Part shown: positions 19,774 to 28,327 of the stretch, piece after piece
Numbering within the stretch: position 1 is the first letter of the stretch
How the letters are laid out: each line of letters begins with the position of its first letter
Source of the DNA: Candidatus Avoscillospira avistercoris
Lineage (GTDB): Bacteria > Bacillota > Clostridia > Oscillospirales > Oscillospiraceae
Assembly (NCBI GenBank): GCA_018716875.1
Contig: DVJJ01000118.1
Coordinates: 1 to 64,000, forward strand
Reading direction: 5' to 3'
Length of the DNA stretch: 64,000 nucleotides
The notes under the pieces: generated by a model
What the model was told of the DNA's origin: nothing
Databases searched by the model: none
What the model saw: only the letters and a program-made list of their open reading frames with translations
Translations under genes and position numbers: made by a program

Positions 19774-20361
19774 CTAATCCAATGGTGCAACAATGGAATT
19801 CCGTCCATTGTTATAGAAAAACGTGACGCTGTTCGCGTCCCATTGCAGCGAGTACTCCTCCATATCAATGGGCTTGATGGTGTTGTTTTTTACCTCTCTG
19901 GCCCGAACGCAGACCAGCAGGGGGTTCATCCGTTCGTGTACGGTAATCCGGACGTCATGGATAATCTGTGTCTCCTGTACAATGATGGTATGTGCGCCGT
20001 CCGGGGAGGTAAAGCTGTGATGGCAGCCCTCCAGACTGTTGGAAATCAGACAGACCGTATTGGAAATCAGCAATAGAGCCAAAAGGCCAAAGAGTTTTAG
20101 ACCCAGCAGAATGTAGGTGCTGCTTCGACGTTCGGTTTTCCTGAAAACGTGCAGGACACACAGCAAACTGCCGCTGATGAACGCGATACCGTTCAATCCA
20201 ATCTGAATCAGTTCAGCGGACCCCCAGGTTCCCACCAGAATTTTGTACTCGCCGCTGACCGGCAGCATCCACACCGCAAGATTGACAAACGGCCAAAGAA
20301 AGCACAGGGAAAATGCCGCATATAACAGTCCTTTAATGAGGGTACGGTTCACCCAATCCAT
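19774..20361 (-). CDS. Membrane protein of unknown function
   Basis: Several N-terminal TM segments and a beta-rich C-terminal part. Confidence 0.65.
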   Translation of the reverse strand: MDWVNRTLIKGLLYAAFSLCFLWPFVNLAVWMLPVSGEYKILVGTWGSAELIQIGLNGIAFISGSLLCVLHVFRKTERRSSTYILLGLKLFGLLALLLISNTVCLISNSLEGCHHSFTSPDGAHTIIVQETQIIHDVRITVHERMNPLLVCVRAREVKNNTIKPIDMEEYSLQWDANSVTFFYNNGRNSIVAPLD

Positions 20362-20546
20362 CTCCCTTCCGGTTTTTTGCTTTGGCGCTCCGGGTCAAAA
20401 CATCTGCGTTTTATTGTAACAGACTGACCGGAAAATGGGAAGCGTTCTCCGGTGCGCCGCGGCGTCCCGTTTTTTTGACGGGCAGGGCTATTCAAATCCG
20501 GGCGGCTATGGTATGATGGGCAAAAGAAGAAAAGGAGGCTGAGACC

Positions 20547-21380
20547 ATGGAACAAGAGACCTATTGCGGCAAATCCTGTACCGCGTGTCCCCATCGGGAG
20601 GAGCTGGACTGTCCCGGCTGTAAAAGCGGGCCGGGCATGGCGTTTGGAGACTGCGAAATTGCCCGCTGCTGCCGGGAAAAGAACCACGCCGACTGTAAGA
20701 CGTGTACCAGCTGGAATGGCTGCGGTCTGCGGGCCGGCCGGGAACAGGAACCGGTCATCCGCCTAAAGCGCAGCGAGCGGGAAGCACAGAAGAAACAGGA
20801 GTTGCAAGGCAACGCGCCGGTGCTGGTTCGGTGGATCAGCGTTCTGTTCTGGCTGTTTATCCCGCAGATTGTGGCGGGCCTGATGATCGATGACAACGTC
20901 ACAAAGATGCTGCCCGCCCTGCGGACGCCGGGCGTCCTGCTGACGATGGCCTGTACCCTGGCCTATGGCGTCGCCCTGTGGAAGATGCAGTCCATTGACC
21001 GGGGATACCGGACGGCGGCCATCTGCAATTTTGTGGGGGGTCTGGGAGGCCTTATGAACTTTATACCGTCGGCAGCCCTACAGATTTTGATTGGCCTGGG
21101 ACTGGCGGCTTTGAGTCTGGCGTCCTGCTATGTGGAATACAACACCCATGCCGAGGTGCTGGTCCCCACCAACATGCCCCTGGCCCAACAGTGGCGGCAG
21201 CTGTGGAGATGGAATCTCTGGTGCATCTGCGCACTGGTACTGGCGTTTGTGCTGATTCTTTTGGCTCCGGTGCTGGCGCTGCTGCTGATGCTGGCGGTAG
21301 CGATTGCCATGTTTGTGCTGCAAGTGCTCAAACTGGTGTATCTGCACCGTATGGCCAACCATTTCCGGCAATTCTGCTGA
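20547..21380 (+). CDS. Membrane protein with N-terminal Cys-rich (zinc-ribbon-like) module
   Basis: CGKSCTACPHREELDCPGCKSGPGMAFGDCEIARCCREKNHADCKTCTSWNGCG followed by TM segments. Confidence 0.75.
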   Translation: MEQETYCGKSCTACPHREELDCPGCKSGPGMAFGDCEIARCCREKNHADCKTCTSWNGCGLRAGREQEPVIRLKRSEREAQKKQELQGNAPVLVRWISVLFWLFIPQIVAGLMIDDNVTKMLPALRTPGVLLTMACTLAYGVALWKMQSIDRGYRTAAICNFVGGLGGLMNFIPSAALQILIGLGLAALSLASCYVEYNTHAEVLVPTNMPLAQQWRQLWRWNLWCICALVLAFVLILLAPVLALLLMLAVAIAMFVLQVLKLVYLHRMANHFRQFC

Positions 21381-21416
21381 ATGGGATGCGCTCATAGAAA
21401 GCTGAACAGAGAAAAG

Positions 21417-21812
21417 GCCGCCGTCCGCCACCCCGTGATGGGGTGGGGACGGCGGCCTTCGGCTGCGCCGGGGATTGCGCCATCTGCGGATGGCACTTTG
21501 GGACGCTGGGGGAGTTTCGCCCGCTGCGGCGGGCGGGTATTTCGCGCCGTGCGCGGCGCGGGTGTTTCGCCCGCTACGACGGGCGACCGGGGGCTCTGCC
21601 TCTGGACTCCGCGATTAGGGCAACGCGCCGCCGGTTGGCAAGAGGTGTCGGCGAGGAATTTTGTGTCAGAGCAAGGCGCAGCTTTGCAGCCATACTGGAT
21701 GTATGGCAAGAAGCTGGGCCGCAGCTATGGCGCAAAAGGCCCGGCGACACCCGCAGACACACCGGTGGTAAGTTGCCCCACAGAAAAAAATCGAGTAAAA
21801 CTTTTATATTTT
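21417..21812 (-). repeat. Modular intergenic repeat, copy R3 (interrupted)
   Basis: ggattgcgccatctgcggatggc...cgcccgctgcggcgggcg...ggactccgcgatt / insertion / aaaaaaatcgagtaaaacttttat. Confidence 0.85.
21618..21778. mobile_element. ~161 bp inverted-repeat element (MITE-like candidate) inside repeat R3
   Basis: gggcaacgcgccgccggt ... accggtggtaagttgccc imperfect TIRs (14/18), internal palindrome gccatac-tgga-tgtatggc; splits the conserved gcgatt[tttttg]aaaaaaatcgag end. Confidence 0.5.
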
Positions 21813-21817
21813 TTCCG

Positions 21818-22513
21818 TCAGAGCACGAAGCCGCCGTTGACGCCCAACACCTGACCGGTGACAAAAGGGGCCTCCAACAGATAGGCGATGGCCTTGGCAA
21901 TATCCCCAGGGATACCGTTGCGGCCCAGGGGCGTCTGCTGGGCCAGATCGGCCAGCACCTCTGGACCGTAGCCCATCACCATATCGGTTTCCACTACGCC
22001 GGGGGCCACGCAGTTGACCCGGATGCCCGACGGTCCCAACTCCTGGGCCAGCGCCTTTGTCATGGCGATGACGGCCCCCTTGGTGGCCGAATAGCAGACC
22101 TCACAGGACGCGCCCACCTGGCCCCACATGGAGGACACGGTGACGATGGAGCCGCCCTGGACGGCCAGCATGGACGGGAGAACGCCATTGACACAGTGGT
22201 AGATGCCCTTGACATTGACCGCAAAGAGCCGGTCCCATTCCTCCGGCGTGATTTGAGAAATCAGCCCTTGGTGGGCGATACCGGCGCAGCAGACCAACCC
22301 CTGGATTGGTCCCAGGCGGGAAAAGGCCCCGCTGACGGCGTCGCCGTCGGCCACATCGGCACAGACGGCCTCGGCTCCGGTTTCTTGGGCCAAGGTCCGG
22401 GCGGCGTCGTGGCTGCTGCTGTAGAAGAAGGTCACCCGGTGGCCCAGGGCGGACAGATGGCGGACCGTGGCCGCGCCGATGCCGCGGCTGCCGCCGGTGA
22501 CGACAATGTGCAT
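21818..22513 (-). CDS. SDR family oxidoreductase (FabG-like)
   Basis: MHIVVTGGSRGIGAATVRHLSALGHRV...YSATKGAVIAMTKALAQELGPSGIRVNCVAPG. Confidence 0.95.
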   Translation of the reverse strand: MHIVVTGGSRGIGAATVRHLSALGHRVTFFYSSSHDAARTLAQETGAEAVCADVADGDAVSGAFSRLGPIQGLVCCAGIAHQGLISQITPEEWDRLFAVNVKGIYHCVNGVLPSMLAVQGGSIVTVSSMWGQVGASCEVCYSATKGAVIAMTKALAQELGPSGIRVNCVAPGVVETDMVMGYGPEVLADLAQQTPLGRNGIPGDIAKAIAYLLEAPFVTGQVLGVNGGFVL

Positions 22514-22537
22514 ATGGAAAAAAACCTCCTGAAAAAA

Positions 22538-22564
22538 CGCCCTTTTCCAGTGGAAAAGGGCGCT
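22538..22564 (-). terminator. Rho-independent terminator after the S1 domain gene
   Basis: cgcccttttcc act ggaaaagggcg tttttt on minus strand. Confidence 0.85.
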
Positions 22565-22574
22565 GAATGGTCAT

Positions 22575-23045
22575 TTAACGGCGTCTGCTTCTGCTGCGGT
22601 GGTCGGAATACTGCCGCAGAGAGGAAATCTTGCTGTCGGAGTCCTGCATGAACTGCTTGAGCATGTCATCAAAGGACTGGGGATCCTTGGGCGAAGAGGA
22701 GCGGAAGCCATCACGGGGACGGTCGGACTGCGGCCCTTTGGAGCGATCGAAGGGCGGGCGGCCGCGGTTGGCCTGAGCCGGACGGGGACCGCGCTCGTTC
22801 TGCTGACGGGGCGGCTCCTGGGTACGCTTGATGGAGAGATTGATTTTACCGTTCTCCATGGAGATGACCATGACCTTCACGTCCTGACCCTCAGTCAGAT
22901 GCTCGTGAATGTCGCTGACATAGGCGTGGGCAATCTCGGAGATGTGCACCATGCCGGTCTGGTTGCCGGGAAGCGAAATGAATGCGCCGAATTTGGTGAT
23001 GCTTTTGACTTTGCCTTCCACGATCGTTCCTACTGTGAAATCCAT
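22575..23045 (-). CDS. S1 RNA-binding domain protein (YabR-like)
   Basis: MDFTVGTIVEGKVKSITKFGAFISLPGNQTGMVHISEIAHAYVSDIHEHLTEGQDVKVMVI. Confidence 0.92.
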   Translation of the reverse strand: MDFTVGTIVEGKVKSITKFGAFISLPGNQTGMVHISEIAHAYVSDIHEHLTEGQDVKVMVISMENGKINLSIKRTQEPPRQQNERGPRPAQANRGRPPFDRSKGPQSDRPRDGFRSSSPKDPQSFDDMLKQFMQDSDSKISSLRQYSDHRSRSRRR

Positions 23046-23103
23046 ATTCTATGTATTGTCCCCCTTGTTGATATGGCCCGTGCCCCGCGAAAGCCGTGGC
23101 GGA

Positions 23104-23382
23104 TTATTTGCCGGAATCCCGATAGGTGATCTCTCCAGGGAAGGCCAGGCCCAATTTGGACCGGGCGATTTCCTCCACACCCTCGTCGGTGTCCATGTTG
23201 GCAATGCTGTCCTGCAACCGCTGATTCTCCTGCCGGGCCATGGAGAGCTCCTGGTTGAGGGCGGCCACCTCGCTCGTCTTGGCTGCCACATCGGTGCGGA
23301 GGTCGGCATACTTCCAGGTCAGTGCTGCCAAGATCACCATGATCAGCAGTTTGGCCATCAGTGGTGTCTTTTTAAGTTTCAT
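23104..23382 (-). CDS. Septum formation initiator family (DivIC/FtsB-like)
   Basis: Single TM plus coiled coil; synteny with yabP-yabQ-divIC-yabR. Confidence 0.85.
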   Translation of the reverse strand: MKLKKTPLMAKLLIMVILAALTWKYADLRTDVAAKTSEVAALNQELSMARQENQRLQDSIANMDTDEGVEEIARSKLGLAFPGEITYRDSGK

Positions 23383-23848
23383 CCTGTGTTCCTCCGTCGG
23401 TGGTGCAGCCCATAGGAGCTGAGTGTTTTCGCTTACTTTTTATTCTAACCCATTTTTGCCCGGATGAAAAGAGATATTTTTTAAGTTTTTTACTTTTTTT
23501 CGACAGCAGGCCAAAGGGAACCATTGCCAGGCGGAAAAATCGCCGCAAAAGACGGCCCAACGCTGTCAGAATCCGCCGCAGCGGCGGCCCTACCGTGTGA
23601 AAATAGACCCAGGCGCCCAGAATCAGCAGGGGATAGAAAAAGAGAGGGAATTGGCCCCGGCCGCCGTAGAGGGCCAGCAGCAGCAGCGACGGCGTCAAAA
23701 CCGCCACAAAAACCACATCCAGAGGCAGCGTCAGCCGGGGCCAGGACCGGCGCAGCAGCCGCAGCACATCGTAAAACAGGGCCATCGCCGCGCCCACAAC
23801 GGCGGCGGCCCCCATCTGCCACAGCTGGAAAACAACGGGCTGCTCCAT
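23372..23848 (-). CDS. yabQ: Spore cortex biosynthesis protein YabQ
   Basis: MEQPVVFQLWQMGAAAVVGAAMALFYDVLRLLRRSW...; synteny. Confidence 0.85.
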   Translation of the reverse strand: MEQPVVFQLWQMGAAAVVGAAMALFYDVLRLLRRSWPRLTLPLDVVFVAVLTPSLLLLALYGGRGQFPLFFYPLLILGAWVYFHTVGPPLRRILTALGRLLRRFFRLAMVPFGLLSKKSKKLKKYLFSSGQKWVRIKSKRKHSAPMGCTTDGGTQDET

Positions 23849-24138
23849 CAGCCGAACAGGCGGCTGAGGAAGCTGCCGCCGCCGCGGACCTCGTCCTCAT
23901 AGACCAGGGAATCCACGGTGCCGTCCACGGTGATCTGGCCGCCGTCCAGGGACAGCATGCCCAGGTGGAGCTGTTTGCCGTGGATGACCAGCGTCCCACG
24001 ATTGGTACAGAGGACGGCGGTGTTTTCATCGAAACTCTCCACCTCCGTCACACCGGTGAGGGAGAGACGGCTGCGGTTTTCCACCACCAGCCGGTGGGGC
24101 AATTCCAGGGCGTTCGGTTGCTGCGGATTGGTTGCCAT
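23848..24138 (-). CDS. yabP: Sporulation protein YabP
   Basis: LPHRLVVENRSRLSLTGVTEVESFDENTAVLCTNRGTLVIHGKQLHLGMLSLDGGQITVDGTVDSLVYED. Confidence 0.92.
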   Translation of the reverse strand: MATNPQQPNALELPHRLVVENRSRLSLTGVTEVESFDENTAVLCTNRGTLVIHGKQLHLGMLSLDGGQITVDGTVDSLVYEDEVRGGGSFLSRLFG

Positions 24139-24165
24139 AGGCTCGTACTCCTTCCAAAGTAAAAA

Positions 24166-24191
24166 CGGGCGTGGGGAACTCCCCACGCCCA
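24166..24191 (-). terminator. Hairpin terminator
   Basis: gggcgtgggga ac tccccacgccc with T-run on minus strand. Confidence 0.8.
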
Positions 24192-24234
24192 ATATATATG
24201 CGGCAGATATACGGTCTATGACAGAAAAATATTA

Positions 24235-25644
24235 TTAGGTCACCATGCCCATATCCTCTGCGGTAACCTCCGGATAGGTGTTCAGGTCAGAGGGCAGGGT
24301 CACCTTGACGGTATCGCCGGTCTGGATGTTGTCCATGACCATGACCATCGAAATCCCCATGGACTGGCCTTCCACCTCGGTGGTCATATCCATCAGCACT
24401 TCCATGGAGGAGAGGCTGTCGCCGCGGAAGAAAATCTCCGCATCCAGAGCATTGAACGCCATGTTCGCAGTCGTGTCGGTGCCGGTGGGCAGGGAAGACA
24501 AAATGGTGTCGATCATGCCGTTGAAGGAGCTGGTGGCGTAGTTGATGGTATAGCTGACGGTGCCGTCGCTGTTGTCGGCCTTGGTCAGGGACTCAATGGC
24601 GCACAGGGGCTCCACCTGGGCGGCGGTGGCCGTCAGATCGCTGGTGGGCATCTGCTCCATCACGTCTTCAAAGGACAGGGCCACTTTCACTTTGTCCTCG
24701 CCGGACTTGACATAGTAATAGCCGTCGGCGTACCAGCACTCCATATTCTGGGTCATGGTGGCCTGATCCTCCGGCAGGCCCATGGCGGCGGCCATGGTAG
24801 GATCGATTTGCAGGGTCATGTTCATATCATAGGCCAGCTTCGTCTGGTCCAGATGCTCCAGGTCGGATTCCATGGCCATGGTCATATCGATGCTGGCGGT
24901 CAGGAAATCCATGTCGGCCAGGGTCATGCCCAGTGCCACACCGGCGTCGGTGGACATCTTGGCAGCGTCGGTGTTGGCCTTGGTGATGGCGGCGGCGTAG
25001 TCCCGGTAATCAGAGAAGAAGCCCAGGTACATTTCCGCGTCGTCCTTGGCAATGGCGCCGTTCTGGACCAGCTTGGTCAGCAAATCGGCCTCACCGCTCT
25101 TGGGCTTGGTAGCCAGGGCCGTAAAGCTCATGGCAGCCAGATTGTCCCGGAGGAAGTTGCTCTCGTCGCAGTTGAGCATATCCACCAGGCCCAGATTCCG
25201 GGCGAACTCCATGGCGGTGGCGTAGGTGAAGTCGCCGCCAGCGGCGTCGGAGTAGCCCAAAGCCCGCAGCAGGAAGGTGGTGTACTGCTGAGCGGTGCAC
25301 AGGCTGTCGCTGCCGAATTTGCCGTTGCCTACGCCGTTGCTCAGACCGTTGTCATAGAGGTACTGGACGTAGGGCTTGGCCCAGTCGGCCACGTCGGTGA
25401 AGGGGGCGGTATAGGTGGAGATGGCCTTGGCCTCCTCCTCGGCGCCCAGCAGACGGACCAGCATGACGCTGGCCTCCAGACGGGTGGGGGCGCGGTCCAG
25501 ATCATAGCCGTCGGCGCCACCCTGGAACAGGCCCATATCCTTCAGATAGTCGGCACAGTGGGTGAAATCTGCGGCCAGGGCCGGCACGGCCAGAACGCAC
25601 ACAGCCGCCGTACCCAGGGCAAGATGTTTGAAGAATCGATTCAT
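24235..25644 (-). CDS. Secreted S-layer-homology (SLH) domain protein
   Basis: Signal peptide AVCVLAVPALA; SLH-like APFTDVADWAKPYVQYLYDNGLSNGVGNGKFGSDSLCTAQQYTTFLLRALGY. Confidence 0.85.
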   Translation of the reverse strand: MNRFFKHLALGTAAVCVLAVPALAADFTHCADYLKDMGLFQGGADGYDLDRAPTRLEASVMLVRLLGAEEEAKAISTYTAPFTDVADWAKPYVQYLYDNGLSNGVGNGKFGSDSLCTAQQYTTFLLRALGYSDAAGGDFTYATAMEFARNLGLVDMLNCDESNFLRDNLAAMSFTALATKPKSGEADLLTKLVQNGAIAKDDAEMYLGFFSDYRDYAAAITKANTDAAKMSTDAGVALGMTLADMDFLTASIDMTMAMESDLEHLDQTKLAYDMNMTLQIDPTMAAAMGLPEDQATMTQNMECWYADGYYYVKSGEDKVKVALSFEDVMEQMPTSDLTATAAQVEPLCAIESLTKADNSDGTVSYTINYATSSFNGMIDTILSSLPTGTDTTANMAFNALDAEIFFRGDSLSSMEVLMDMTTEVEGQSMGISMVMVMDNIQTGDTVKVTLPSDLNTYPEVTAEDMGMVT

Positions 25645-25754
25645 ATTCTCTGCTCCTTTCCAATGTTTACCGTTTAGCGATGGAAATTGCTGCTCTCATT
25701 ATATAGCACATGAGTCAAAAAAGCAAGACGGCGGGAGACGAACGGTTCCCGGTC

Positions 25755-26174
25755 TCAGAAAGCCAGCAGGTTCAGACCAATCTCCGGCGAGAAGGTCCGG
25801 CCCACATGGCCGTCCAGAATCCGCACCACCATTTCACAGGTGGCGCTGACCACGGCCCAGTTCAGATGGCCGCCCCAGACCCGGCCCTCCCGGTCACCGG
25901 CGCTCATATGCAGATGCAGGCAGGGCTTGCCGTCCATCTCCGTGACGGTGCCCGTCAGGGAGACGATTTCAAAGTCACCGGCGAAGTCATTGGCATGATA
26001 TTCCTTTTCACCGGGATAAAAGACACCGGCGGTGAAGCTGCCGACGGCCCCCAAGGCGCTGACTTCCGCCAGGGCGATGTGTTCTTGTGCGGCTACAGCT
26101 GTCAGCTGCTCCACAATCTCCTCGCCCCTGTCCATGCGGATGACCAGAGTATCGTGAAAACGGCGGTATTCCAT
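25755..26174 (-). CDS. PPC/DUF296 domain protein
   Basis: MEYRRFHDTLVIRMDRGEEIVEQLTAVAAQEHIALAEVSALGAVGSFTAGVF...LHLHMSAGDREGRVWGGHL. Confidence 0.85.
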   Translation of the reverse strand: MEYRRFHDTLVIRMDRGEEIVEQLTAVAAQEHIALAEVSALGAVGSFTAGVFYPGEKEYHANDFAGDFEIVSLTGTVTEMDGKPCLHLHMSAGDREGRVWGGHLNWAVVSATCEMVVRILDGHVGRTFSPEIGLNLLAF

Positions 26175-26187
26175 GGAAACCCCTCCT

Positions 26188-26829
26188 TTACAGGGTGCGC
26201 TCTGTGGCGCGGTACAACAGGGCGTTGCAGATGGCGGCGGCCACGTTGCTGCCGCCCTTGCGGCCGCGGGCCACAATGCAGGGGGCGTTCCGATCAATGA
26301 CCCACTCCTTGCTCTGCACCACGTTGACAAAGCCCACGGGTACGCCGATGATCAGGGCCGGATTCAGCTTGCCCTCGTCCATCAGCTCGCAGATGCGGAC
26401 CAGGGCTGTGGGGGCGTTGCCGATGGCAAAGATCACAGGACCGTCCAGCGTGGCGGCCTTGTCCATGGAAGCCGTGGCACGGGTGGTGCCGTTGGCTTTG
26501 GCGGCGGCGGCTACATCCTCGTCGGCCATAAAGCAGCGGACTTCCACGCCCAGCTGTTTGCAGGCGGCCTTGTTGACGCCGGAAAAGGCCATATTGGTGT
26601 CGGTGACAATGGTCACGCCGCCCTGTTTCAGCAGGTCCACGGTTTTCTCACAGACATCTGTGGAGAAATACAGGTTGTCGGCGTAGTCGAAGTCGGCGGT
26701 GGTGTGGATGACGCGGCGGACCACGTCGGCCACCTTTTCGTCAATGGGGTGGGGCAGCTCGGAGGTGATGATCTCCATGCTGCGCTTTTCGATTTCATTG
26801 GGCAGTACCCGTTCCAGTTCCATGTGCAT
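26188..26829 (-). CDS. cbiC: Precorrin-8X methylmutase
   Basis: IEKRSMEIITSELPHPI...VVRRVIHTTADFDYADNLYFS...IIGVPVGFVNVVQSKE. Confidence 0.95.
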   Translation of the reverse strand: MHMELERVLPNEIEKRSMEIITSELPHPIDEKVADVVRRVIHTTADFDYADNLYFSTDVCEKTVDLLKQGGVTIVTDTNMAFSGVNKAACKQLGVEVRCFMADEDVAAAAKANGTTRATASMDKAATLDGPVIFAIGNAPTALVRICELMDEGKLNPALIIGVPVGFVNVVQSKEWVIDRNAPCIVARGRKGGSNVAAAICNALLYRATERTL

Positions 26830-26831
26830 GC

Positions 26832-28325
26832 TTAACCCTCCATGCCTTGTTCCAAAATCTTGTAGACGGCGTCCATATCCAGGCTGCGGCGGATGCCGTC
26901 GGCCAGAATGTCATATTGCTGCTCCTTGTACTGCTGGAAGGTGACGGTCCGGGCCGAATCCAGATCCAGCCCTTTGCGCTCCAGCAGAATGGAGATGACC
27001 CGTTGGGCCAAGTCGCCCTCGTCAAAAATGCCGTGGACGTAGCTGCCCAGAACCGTGCCCTTCACCGCGCCATCGTCGCGGCCATTGCTCAAAAGAGAAA
27101 ATCCCTCGTTGTCGTGGTCCGTGGCGCCCATGTGGATTTCGTAGCCGGTGAAGTCGCTGCCGCTGAGGGCCGACCAGAAGCCGGTAATACCATGGACCTG
27201 TCCGCTGACCCGGGTCCGGGTCTTTTCGGGCCGGAATTCCGTCACGCTGTCCAGCAGGCCCATGCCCCGGAGGGTGCCGCCGTGCTCCACACCCAAGGGG
27301 TCCCGCAGCTCCTTACCCAGCATTTGATAGCCGCCGCAGATGGCGAAGATGGGGGTGCCGGACCGGTGGAGCTTGCAGATGGCCCCTTCCAGACCGTTCT
27401 GACGCATCCACAAAAGATCGTCCATGGTGTTTTTCGTGCCGGGCAGGAGGATAAGGTCCGGATTGCCCAGCTCGGCGGCGTTGTGGACGTAGCGGACACC
27501 GGCGCAGTCGAACCGCTCCAGGGCGTCAAAGTCCGTGAAGTTGGACAGGCGGGGCAGCCGGATAACGGCCAAATCGAGGGCCTTGACGGCGGCGGTGCGG
27601 TCCAGCTTGGAGGAGAGAGAGTCCTCCTCGTCAATGTCCACTTGCAGCATGGGCACCACGCCCAACACCGGCTTGTGGACCAAATCCTCCAGCATCTTGA
27701 GACCGGGCCGCAGAATCTCCACATCGCCCCGGAATTTGTTGATAATCAGACCCTTGATATGGGCCTGCTCCTCCGGCTCCAGCAGGGCGACGGTGCCGTA
27801 GAGACTGGCAAAGACGCCGCCCCGGTCGATGTCACCGGCCAGCAGCACCGGCGCGCCCACCATCCGGGCCATGCCCATGTTGACAAAATCATCCTCCTTG
27901 AGGTTGATTTCCGCGGGACTGCCCGCGCCCTCAATGACGATAATATCGTATTCCGACGCCAGGGCATCATATGCCTGCCGGACGGCGGGGCGGAGGTTGT
28001 GTTTGTAGGCATAATACTCGGCGGCTTTCATGTTGCCCAGGACCTCACCGTTGACAATGACCTGACTGCCCATGTCGCCGGTGGGCTTCAAGAGGATGGG
28101 ATTCATCCGCACATCGGGGGCAATCCCGGCGGCTTCGGCCTGCATGACCTGGGCCCGGCCCATTTCAAAGCCCGCGTCGGTGATAAAGCTGTTGAGGGCC
28201 ATGTTCTGGCTTTTGAACGGGGCCACCTTGTGGCCGTCCTGGTGGAACAAGCGGCACAGGCCGCCGGCCAGCAGGCTTTTTCCGGCGTTGGACATGGTGC
28301 CCTGAATCATAATGGACTTTGCCAT
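26832..28325 (-). CDS. cbiP: Cobyric acid synthase
   Basis: MAKSIMIQGTMSNAGKSLLAGGLCRLFHQDGHKVAPFKSQNMALNSFIT... Confidence 0.97.
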   Translation of the reverse strand: MAKSIMIQGTMSNAGKSLLAGGLCRLFHQDGHKVAPFKSQNMALNSFITDAGFEMGRAQVMQAEAAGIAPDVRMNPILLKPTGDMGSQVIVNGEVLGNMKAAEYYAYKHNLRPAVRQAYDALASEYDIIVIEGAGSPAEINLKEDDFVNMGMARMVGAPVLLAGDIDRGGVFASLYGTVALLEPEEQAHIKGLIINKFRGDVEILRPGLKMLEDLVHKPVLGVVPMLQVDIDEEDSLSSKLDRTAAVKALDLAVIRLPRLSNFTDFDALERFDCAGVRYVHNAAELGNPDLILLPGTKNTMDDLLWMRQNGLEGAICKLHRSGTPIFAICGGYQMLGKELRDPLGVEHGGTLRGMGLLDSVTEFRPEKTRTRVSGQVHGITGFWSALSGSDFTGYEIHMGATDHDNEGFSLLSNGRDDGAVKGTVLGSYVHGIFDEGDLAQRVISILLERKGLDLDSARTVTFQQYKEQQYDILADGIRRSLDMDAVYKILEQGMEG

Positions 28326-28327
28326 GG

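Noticed and set aside
21381-22651. ORFs crossing the repeat R3 (21381-21854, 21443-22651, 21392-21709)
   Set aside because: They translate repeat DNA and the antisense of the SDR gene; no protein-like features.
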